Shown here: piece after piece, positions 7,256 through 12,675 of the stretch | Position numbering within the stretch: position 1 is the first letter of the stretch | Layout of the letters: each line of letters begins with the position of its first letter | Notes under the pieces: generated by a model | Database searches by the model: none | Told to the model about the DNA's origin: nothing | The model's input: the letters and a program-made list of their open reading frames with translations, nothing else | Position numbers and translations under genes: made by a program | Source of the DNA: Verrucomicrobiota bacterium | GTDB lineage: Bacteria; Verrucomicrobiota; Verrucomicrobiia; Opitutales; Oceanipulchritudinaceae | NCBI GenBank assembly: GCA_009908535.1 | Contig: JAAAOD010000173.1 | Location: forward strand, 1 to 13,271 | Reading direction: 5' to 3' | Length of the DNA stretch: 13,271 bases

Positions 7256-8011
7256 ATGGCTGTTCTCCAGGAAATCGTCGCTTTCTGTGACGAGCGCACC
7301 CGCCGCCGGGAAATCGAGGACTTCCCGGGTTCGTACAACGGCCTGCAGCTCGAAAACAACGGGACCGTCACTTCGGTGGCGGCCGCTGTCGATGCCGGGG
7401 AGGCCGCCTTTCGCAGAGCCATCGAGGCCGGCGTGGATTTTCTCATCGTCCACCACGGCATGCTCTGGACACGCCCCGAGGCCTACGCAGGTCCCCTTTA
7501 CCGAAAACTGAAAACGGCCCTGGACGGCAACCTCGCCGTCTACAGTTCGCATCTGCCCCTCGACGCGCACAAGGAAATCGGCAACAACCGCCTTCTCGCC
7601 GGGGCCCTGCAACTGGAAGTGGAGGGCTTTTTTCTGCCCGTCGGCGATACTCCGGTCGCTCTTCTCGCCAAGGCCCCGCAAAGCCGCGATCACCTCCTTC
7701 AACACCTGCAAGCAGAGTTTCCCTCCGGCGTCACCGCGATGGAATTCGGCTCCGCGGAACCCCGCAGAATCGCCATCCTGACCGGCTCCGGGCGCAGCGC
7801 CCTGCCCTACCTGAAGCAGGCCGGCACCGACACTCTCGTCACCGGCGAACTCCGGCAGGAACACTTCACCTACGCGCAGGAAAACGAACTCAACCTGTAT
7901 TGCTGCGGCCACTACGCCACCGAAACCTACGGCGTACGGGCCCTCGCCGGTGAAGTCGCCGACCGCTTCAACCTGCCAACGACCTTTCTTGCAACCGGAT
8001 GCCCGCTGTAA
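7256..8011 (+). CDS. Nif3-like dinuclear metal center protein (YbgI/DUF34 family)
   Basis: This 251-residue protein has the compact length of the short (E. coli YbgI-like) Nif3 group, without the inserted middle domain found in some Gram-positive members. The metal-binding signature residues are in place: His66-His67 in LIVHHGMLW, His99 and Asp103 in SSHLPLDAHKEIGNN, and His219 and Glu223 in CCGHYATETYGV. GSYNGLQLEN near the N-terminus and TGELRQEHFTYA are also typical. Family members form toroidal hexamers with two metal ions per subunit. They are often labelled GTP cyclohydrolase I type 2, but that activity is not generally supported and the cellular role is unsettled. The gene sits between astB (49 bp upstream) and the SOD gene (42 bp downstream), all on the plus strand, so a shared transcript is possible. 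Confidence 0.92.
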   Translation: MAVLQEIVAFCDERTRRREIEDFPGSYNGLQLENNGTVTSVAAAVDAGEAAFRRAIEAGVDFLIVHHGMLWTRPEAYAGPLYRKLKTALDGNLAVYSSHLPLDAHKEIGNNRLLAGALQLEVEGFFLPVGDTPVALLAKAPQSRDHLLQHLQAEFPSGVTAMEFGSAEPRRIAILTGSGRSALPYLKQAGTDTLVTGELRQEHFTYAQENELNLYCCGHYATETYGVRALAGEVADRFNLPTTFLATGCPL

Positions 8012-8053
8012 GCCCGGGCCTCCCTCGCTGTCCACCGTCAACTCTACCGAACC

Positions 8054-8842
8054 ATGACCCAGGAAACCCGTCCCGATCCCGAAGCCCGTAACCCGCGCCG
8101 CGACTTTCTCGGCAAAAGCGCCCTCGGCCTGGCCGCCCTCGGCGCCGCCGGCCTCGCCCCCGCCTCCGCCAGTGCCATGAGCCACGGCGACAAGAAAAAG
8201 GGATTCGATCTCTTTGCGGCCCCCCTCGACGGCAAGGGCCACTACAAGCTGCCCGAGCTGCCCTACGCCTACGACGCCCTCGAACCCGCCATCGACGAGC
8301 AGACCACCCGTCTTCACCACGACCTGCACTTCCAGGGCTACACCAGCGGCCTCAACAACGCCCTCGGGAAGCTCGCCGCCGCGCGGGACAGCGGGGACTT
8401 CGGCCTTGTGCAGCACTGGGAGGGTAAACTCGCCTTTCACGGCGCCGGTTATATGCTTCACCTCGTCTTCTTCGACGGGCTCGCCCCCGCCGGGTCCACC
8501 AGCCCCTCGCAAAGCCTCCGCAAAGCACTCGAAAAGGATTTCGGTTCCTTCGCCGCCTTCAAGGCCCACTTCAGCGCCGCTTCCCGCACCGTGGAGGGCA
8601 GCGGATGGGGCATCCTCGGCTACCAGCCAGTGGGTGACCGTCTTCTCGTCCTGCAGGCCGAAAAGCACCAGAACCGCACCCAGTGGGGCATCCTTCCCCT
8701 CCTCACCCTCGATGTCTGGGAGCACGCTTACTACCTCAAGTACCAAAACCGCCGGGCCGAGTACGTGGAGAATTTCTGGTCGGTGGTGAACTGGGACCGC
8801 CTCGCGGAGCGCCTCGAGGCCGCGAAAGGCCTCCACAGCTGA
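8054..8842 (+). CDS. Tat-exported Fe/Mn-family superoxide dismutase
   Basis: This enzyme would dismutate superoxide to oxygen and hydrogen peroxide outside the cytoplasm. The N-terminus is a twin-arginine signal: NPRRDFLGK at residues 13-21, an Ala/Leu/Gly-rich core, and a likely cut after ASA (about 41/42). The mature part starts the SOD fold at YKLPELPYAYDALEP. The four metal ligands are visible: His88 (LHHDLHFQGY), His136 (MLHLVFF), and Asp220 and His224 (DVWEHAYYL). SGWGILGY and FWSVVNW are also conserved. Second-shell changes relative to E. coli MnSOD are Tyr133 (for His in GGHANH), Leu135 (for Asn) and Phe140 (for the Trp of FW). Gly132 at the Mn-type position and Gln in EKHQN suggest Mn or mixed metal use, but this is not decided. 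Cytosolic location would require ignoring a clear Tat signal. Confidence 0.92.
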   Translation: MTQETRPDPEARNPRRDFLGKSALGLAALGAAGLAPASASAMSHGDKKKGFDLFAAPLDGKGHYKLPELPYAYDALEPAIDEQTTRLHHDLHFQGYTSGLNNALGKLAAARDSGDFGLVQHWEGKLAFHGAGYMLHLVFFDGLAPAGSTSPSQSLRKALEKDFGSFAAFKAHFSAASRTVEGSGWGILGYQPVGDRLLVLQAEKHQNRTQWGILPLLTLDVWEHAYYLKYQNRRAEYVENFWSVVNWDRLAERLEAAKGLHS

Positions 8843-9049
8843 GGCTTTCTCCGGGAAGCCCCTGTTTTTGCCTTGCCTTCCCGGGAACGCTTCCCTGTGT
8901 TCCGACCCTTGCGTCAAGAGGCCGGGCCCATCCGCCCTGCCTCCGCGGCGGTCCCGCCCACGGCGGGACAGAGACGGTTGGGCTGGCTCCGGCGAGCCCT
9001 TCGACGACCCCCCCGGTTCGTCCCTGCGCTGTGAAATCGTGATCTACGA
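8843..9049 (+). promoter_or_regulatory. Structured leader of rpsO, candidate S15 autoregulatory region
   Basis: This 207-nt gap between the SOD gene and rpsO can form five successive hairpins on the plus strand. Stem 1 is CCGGGAAG (8851-8858) with CTTCCCGG (8877-8884). Stem 2 is GAGGC (8918-8922) with GCCTC (8939-8943), plus inner GGG/CCC. Stem 3 is GTCCCGCC (8951-8958) with GGCGGGAC (8962-8969). Stem 4 is GGCTC (8985-8989) with GAGCC (8994-8998). Stem 5 is GACGA (9003-9007) with TCGTC (9018-9022). GGGAA/TTCCC at 8883-8895 competes with stem 1. In many bacteria S15 represses its own mRNA by binding structures here, and unrelated phyla use different folds. That role is inferred; the pairings are seen. 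No stem has a T tract, so none is a clear terminator for the SOD gene. Confidence 0.45.
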
Positions 9050-9319
9050 ATGGCCTCCACAAACATCGATAAATCAAAGGTAATCAACGAGTACCGGACA
9101 CACGAGTCCGATACGGGTTCCGCCGAGGTGCAGATTGCCCTGCTCACCAAGCGCGTCGCCCACCTCACCCAGCACTTGCGTACCCATCGCAAGGACTATC
9201 ACAGCCGTCGCGGCCTGATCGCCATGACCAGCCGTCGGCGCAAGCTCCTTGATTATGTCAAACGACACGATCTGGAGAAATACAAGCAACTGCTGGAACG
9301 CCTGAAGCTGCGCCGCTAA
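9050..9319 (+). CDS. rpsO: 30S ribosomal protein S15
   Basis: S15 binds the three-way junction of helices 20-22 in 16S rRNA and is a primary binder in assembly of the 30S platform. The 89-residue product has exactly the usual bacterial length and is recognisable along its whole length: KVINEYRTHESDTGSAEVQIALLTKRV, LTQHLRTHRKDYHSRRGL, then the C-terminal RRRKLLDYVKRHD and YKQLLERLKLRR. The conserved RNA-contact segment with His, Asp and Ser (HRKDYHSRRGL) is intact. The start codon is fixed by the family N-terminus (MAST), and no Shine-Dalgarno precedes it. It lies upstream of pnp in the order conserved in many bacteria, with a long hairpin between them. Confidence 0.98.
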   Translation: MASTNIDKSKVINEYRTHESDTGSAEVQIALLTKRVAHLTQHLRTHRKDYHSRRGLIAMTSRRRKLLDYVKRHDLEKYKQLLERLKLRR

Positions 9320-9392
9320 AACGGCGGTGCCGCTTCGCCGGCTTTCCGGCCCACCACAAAATCAAGCGCGTCTCCGACCGACCCGCACGCTG

Positions 9393-9437
9393 TAGGAAGT
9401 CCGCCTGCCCGGCACCGCCAGGCAGGCGAACTTCCTA
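9393..9437 (+). promoter_or_regulatory. rpsO-pnp intercistronic hairpin, possible RNase III site
   Basis: The arm TAGGAAGTCCGCCTGCC (9393-9409) pairs with GGCAGGCGAACTTCCTA (9421-9437) over 17 positions with one C/A mismatch and an 11-nt loop. It ends 30 nt before the pnp ATG. No T tract follows, so it is not an evident terminator. In E. coli, RNase III cuts a hairpin in the same gene interval and PNPase then represses its own synthesis by degrading the product. A similar role is inferred from position only. Two smaller palindromes follow: CCGG-TTTG-CCGG (9441-9452) and GGGGCGCCCC (9451-9460), the latter ending 7 nt before the ATG, where it could mask the ribosome landing site. A small GCCGG/CCGGC hairpin lies earlier, at 9337-9350. 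Confidence 0.6.
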
Positions 9438-9467
9438 AAGCCGGTTTGCCGGGGCGCCCCATTCCCC

Positions 9468-11837
9468 ATGCTAGAGCAAAAACATGTTGTCCACGTCGAG
9501 GACTACGGCCTGACCATTCAGACCGGTAGCCTCGCCAAGCAAGCAAACGGGTCTGTCACCATCACAAAAGGTGAGACCAATGTTCTCGTCGCCGCCACCG
9601 CGGCCACGAAACTTCGCGAGGGGCAGGACTTCTTTCCCCTGACCGTAGATTATCGTGAAAAGTTCTCCGCCGCCGGACGCATTCCGGGCGGTTTTTTCAA
9701 ACGCGAAGGCCGGCCCTCGGAGAAGGAAATCCTGACCTGCCGCCTCACCGACCGGCCCCTGCGCCCGCTCTTTCCGAAGGGCTTTTTCAACGAGGTCCAG
9801 GTGCAGGGCCTTCTCCTCACTGCCGACCTCATCAACGAGCCGGACGTTCTCCTTGTCAACGGGGCCTCCGCTGCGCTGATGTGCTCGGATATTCCCTGGA
9901 ACGGCCCCATCGGCTGCGTCCGCCTCGGCCTCGTCGATGATGAATTCGTCATCAATCCGACCCACGAGGAACAGTACGAATCAGAACTCGACCTCATCTA
10001 CGTCGGCACCGAAACGGAAATGCTCATGATCGAGGGTTCGGCGGAAGAAGTTCCGGAAGACACCTTTGTCGCGGCGCTTGAATTCGCGCAGAAGGCCATC
10101 CAGCCGATCATCGAGGCGCAGAAGGAACTCGCCCGCCTCGCCGGAAAAGAGAAGCGGACCTTCGACCTCTTCACCGTCACACCGGAAAACCTCGCCTTCA
10201 CCCGGGAGATCGTCGGCGAGCGCCTCGCGGACGCCGTTTTCCTTCCTTCCAAGACCGAGCGCGGCGCCGCCGTCGATGTTCTCAAGGAGGAAGTGGAAGC
10301 AAAGATGATCGAGCGCGACGGCGAGGAAAACTTCGACGCCAACCAGCTCATGCTCGCCTTTGAGGAGCTGCAGGAGGAAATCTACCGCGAGAACATCCTC
10401 GACGCCGGCAAGCGCGCCGACGGACGGGCCCCGGAAGACCTGCGCGACATCGAATGCCAGGTCGGTCTTCTGCCCCGCGTGCACGGTTCCGCCCTGTTCC
10501 AGCGCGGCGAAACCCAGGGCCTTGTCTTCACGACCCTGGGTTCGCGCAGCGACAACCAGAGCATGGACGGCCTTACCGGAGGCCCCCGCGAAAAGAGCTT
10601 TCTCCTCCACTACAATTTCCCGAACTATTCCGTCGGCGAGACCGGCCGCATCATGGGTCCCGGCCGCCGCGAAATCGGGCACGGCTTCCTCGCCGAGCGC
10701 TCTCTCCTGCCGGTGCTTCCGGCCGAGGATGAATTCCCCTACACCGTCCGGCTCGTCTCCGAGATCATGGAATCCAATGGTTCCACCTCCATGGCCTCGG
10801 TCTGCGGCGGCTGCCTCTCCCTCATGGACGCGGGCGTGCCCATCTCCGACATGGTCGCCGGCATCTCCTGCGGTCTGGTCACCCGCTTTGACGCCAACCG
10901 CAAGCTGCAGAAGCATATCGTCCTCTCTGATATCATTGGCGCGGAAGACCACTTCGGGGACATGGATTTCAAGATCTGCGGCACCCGCAACGGTATCACC
11001 GGTTTCCAGCTCGACCTGAAAATCCCCGGCCTGCCCCATGAGATCGCCGTCGAGTCGATCACGCGCAACCACGAGCTGCGCATGAAGATCCTCGACATCA
11101 TGAGCGAAGTCATCGACAAGCCGCGCACCGAGCTCAGTCCCTACGCGCCGCGCATCCGGACCATCCAGATCGATCCCGACAAAATCGGCGCGATCATCGG
11201 CCCGGGCGGCAAGACCATCCGCCGCATTTGCGAGGTTTCCGGAGCCGAAGTGGACATCAACGAAGACAATTCCGGACGTATCGACATCTACGCCACCAGT
11301 GGGCCCTCCATGGACCGCGCCGTCGAAGAAATCGAACTCCTCACCGCCGAAATTGAGGAAGGCAAGCTCTACCACGGCACGGTCCGCGGCGTGAAGGAAT
11401 TCGGGGTCTTCGTGGAGTGCATCCCCGGCAAGGAAGGCCTCGTGCACGTCTCCGAGCTGGCCGACTTCCGTATCAACCGGGTCGAGGACGTTTGCAGCAT
11501 GGGCGACACCCTGTGGGTCAAATGCATCGGCATCGACGACAAGGGCCGCGTCCGCCTCAGCCGGACCGCCGCTCTCGCCGACCGCGACGGCGAAGGCGAC
11601 GAGATCAGCGAAAAAGTGGAGACCGTCCGCGAAAAAGCCAAGTCCGAGCCCGCCGACGGCAGCGGCCGCCGCGGGGACCGCCGCGACCGTCGCGAACGCG
11701 GAGACCGGGGCGACCGCGGGGATCGCGGAGACCGGGGCCGTCCGCCCCGCCGCCGCCGCGCGCCGCGTCGCCGTGACCGCGATGAGGGCGGCGAGGGCGA
11801 GGGCGGAAAGAAATCCTCCGAAGGCGACGGCGAGTAA
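9468..11837 (+). CDS. pnp: Polyribonucleotide nucleotidyltransferase (PNPase)
   Basis: PNPase degrades RNA 3' to 5' using phosphate, releasing nucleoside diphosphates, and works as a trimer in the cytoplasm. Domain order is complete. RNase PH domain 1 (about 15-145) contains FSAAGRIPGGFFKREGRPSE and TDRPLRPLFP. A helical linker follows. RNase PH domain 2 (about 325-550) contains RGETQGLVFTTLGS, GETGRIMGPGRREIGHG and ESNGSTSMASVCGG. A KH domain has IIGPGGKTIRRI near 577-588, and an S1 domain (about 631-703) has VKEFGVFVECIPGKEGLVH and GRVRLSRTAAL. The 789-residue length exceeds the usual 700-710 because of an extra Arg/Gly/Asp-rich tail of about 85 residues. In the active-site segment GTRNGITGFQLDLKI, Asn508 replaces the Asp of the E. 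coli SRDGI form, while the downstream Asp516 and Lys518 remain. The gene follows rpsO by 148 nt and ends at a strong terminator. Confidence 0.97.
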   Translation: MLEQKHVVHVEDYGLTIQTGSLAKQANGSVTITKGETNVLVAATAATKLREGQDFFPLTVDYREKFSAAGRIPGGFFKREGRPSEKEILTCRLTDRPLRPLFPKGFFNEVQVQGLLLTADLINEPDVLLVNGASAALMCSDIPWNGPIGCVRLGLVDDEFVINPTHEEQYESELDLIYVGTETEMLMIEGSAEEVPEDTFVAALEFAQKAIQPIIEAQKELARLAGKEKRTFDLFTVTPENLAFTREIVGERLADAVFLPSKTERGAAVDVLKEEVEAKMIERDGEENFDANQLMLAFEELQEEIYRENILDAGKRADGRAPEDLRDIECQVGLLPRVHGSALFQRGETQGLVFTTLGSRSDNQSMDGLTGGPREKSFLLHYNFPNYSVGETGRIMGPGRREIGHGFLAERSLLPVLPAEDEFPYTVRLVSEIMESNGSTSMASVCGGCLSLMDAGVPISDMVAGISCGLVTRFDANRKLQKHIVLSDIIGAEDHFGDMDFKICGTRNGITGFQLDLKIPGLPHEIAVESITRNHELRMKILDIMSEVIDKPRTELSPYAPRIRTIQIDPDKIGAIIGPGGKTIRRICEVSGAEVDINEDNSGRIDIYATSGPSMDRAVEEIELLTAEIEEGKLYHGTVRGVKEFGVFVECIPGKEGLVHVSELADFRINRVEDVCSMGDTLWVKCIGIDDKGRVRLSRTAALADRDGEGDEISEKVETVREKAKSEPADGSGRRGDRRDRRERGDRGDRGDRGDRGRPPRRRRAPRRRDRDEGGEGEGGKKSSEGDGE
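11660..11834 (+). repeat. Arg/Gly/Asp low-complexity tail of PNPase with 27-bp DNA repeat
   Basis: The last codons of pnp encode a run based on the tripeptide GDR (RRGDRRDRRERGDRGDRGD and onward), then a Pro/Arg block (RPPRRRRAPRRR), then an acidic Gly/Glu/Lys/Ser end. At the DNA level GCGGAGACCGGGGC occurs at 11698-11711 and again at 11725-11738, a 27-bp offset equal to nine residues. This is consistent with growth by repeat duplication. Such tails in RNA enzymes are often disordered RNA- or protein-binding extensions; here that is inference. Confidence 0.75.
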
Positions 11838-11858
11838 GCGGTCCCTACCCTTTTTCAT

Positions 11859-11893
11859 AAAGCCCGGCCGGTCACTCCGTCCGGGCTTTTTTT
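11859..11893 (+). terminator. Rho-independent terminator of pnp
   Basis: AAAGCCCGG (11859-11867) pairs perfectly with CCGGGCTTT (11881-11889) around a 13-nt loop. The U tract runs from 11887 to 11893 (seven T). It starts 22 nt after the pnp stop codon and separates the rpsO-pnp transcript from trpG/pabA. Confidence 0.93.
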
Positions 11894-11952
11894 CAACAAG
11901 GGATTTGCCCAAGGACTATTTTCCGTGAAGCCTACGCCCGTTCCCATCCGTC

Positions 11953-12519
11953 ATGCTCCTCGTCATCGATAACTTCGATTCCTTCACCTACAATCTCGTC
12001 CAGTACCTCGGGGAAATGGACGTGGAGCAGCAGGTGTACCGGAACGACGAAATCACCCCGGAGGCCGCCCTCGCGCTGCAACCGGAACGGGTCCTTCTCT
12101 CCCCGGGACCGTGCAGCCCCAACGAGGCCGGCGTCAGCCTCGACCTCCTCGCCGCCTTTGCCGACAGCGGAATCCCCCTCTTCGGCGTCTGTCTCGGCCA
12201 CCAGTGCGTCGGCCAGTATTTCGGCGGCCGGGTCATCCGCGCGGGTCGCCTCATGCACGGAAAGACCTCGCCCATCCTGCACAAAGGCGGGGATGTCTTC
12301 GCCGGCCTGCCGTCCCCCTTCGAGGCGACCCGTTACCATTCCCTCCTCGTCGAGCGCGAAAGCTTCCCGGAATGCCTCGAAATCACCGCCGAAACGGCAG
12401 AGGGCGAAATCATGGGGCTGCGCCATCGCGAGCAGCCGATTTACGGCGTGCAGTTCCATCCCGAATCCCTCGCCACGGAGCACGGGCGGCGGCTTCTGCG
12501 GAACTTTCTGGAACTGTAG
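11953..12519 (+). CDS. trpG: Glutamine amidotransferase subunit of anthranilate/aminodeoxychorismate synthase
   Basis: This 188-residue class I glutamine amidotransferase releases ammonia from glutamine for a partner synthase acting on chorismate: TrpE (anthranilate, tryptophan) or PabB (aminodeoxychorismate, folate). Some bacteria use one subunit for both, so pabA would be an equally fair name. The N-terminus LLVIDNFDSFTYNLVQYLGE is diagnostic. The nucleophile Cys80 sits in GVCLGHQC, and His169 and Glu171 in VQFHPES complete the triad. LSPGPCSPNEAG and MHGKTSPI are the usual oxyanion and interface segments, though PxxAG is NEAG here. No trpE or pabB is adjacent and the gene is flanked by terminators on both sides, so it looks monocistronic. 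I see no Shine-Dalgarno and no attenuator-like leader peptide upstream. Confidence 0.93.
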   Translation: MLLVIDNFDSFTYNLVQYLGEMDVEQQVYRNDEITPEAALALQPERVLLSPGPCSPNEAGVSLDLLAAFADSGIPLFGVCLGHQCVGQYFGGRVIRAGRLMHGKTSPILHKGGDVFAGLPSPFEATRYHSLLVERESFPECLEITAETAEGEIMGLRHREQPIYGVQFHPESLATEHGRRLLRNFLEL

Positions 12520-12548
12520 CCGCCACCGCCCGGATCGCGGTGTGCAAA

Positions 12549-12584
12549 GGGGTTCGGCGGCAATATTTTCGCTTGCCGAACCCC
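12549..12584 (+). repeat. Inverted repeat downstream of trpG
   Basis: GGGGTTCGGC (12549-12558) and GCCGAACCCC (12575-12584) form a perfect 10-bp stem with a 16-nt loop. An overlapping alternative stem, CGGCAA (12558-12563) with TTGCCG (12573-12578), uses the same bases. No T tract follows directly (the next bases are CGCTTTCTCTGG), so termination would be weak or factor-dependent. It starts 29 nt after the trpG stop and could also protect the mRNA 3' end. Confidence 0.55.
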
Positions 12585-12615
12585 CGCTTTCTCTGGTCTG
12601 ATTTTCGTTTTCACC

Positions 12616-12657
12616 GGCCCGGTTCCGGTCCTCGTTCAGAACCGGGCCTTATTATTT
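12616..12657 (+). terminator. Probable intrinsic terminator between trpG and gyrB
   Basis: GGCCCGGTTC (12616-12625) pairs perfectly with GAACCGGGCC (12639-12648) around a 13-nt loop and is followed by TTATTATTT. The tail is interrupted by A, so it is less canonical than the pnp terminator. It ends 18 nt before the gyrB ATG, which leaves little room for a separate promoter. It may therefore be a partial terminator or part of the gyrB leader. Confidence 0.7.
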
Positions 12658-12675
12658 CCAAATAACTGATCAAGA

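Noticed and set aside
7247..8917. 556-codon minus-strand open frame spanning the Nif3-like and SOD genes
   Set aside because: Both plus-strand genes carry full metal-ligand signatures. The antisense product is Gly/Ala/Glu/Val-rich without domains, typical of a GC-rich shadow.
9981..11912. 643-codon minus-strand open frame opposite pnp
   Set aside because: It is entirely antisense to PNPase domains and runs through the pnp terminator. Its Ala/Asp/Val-rich product has no recognisable family.
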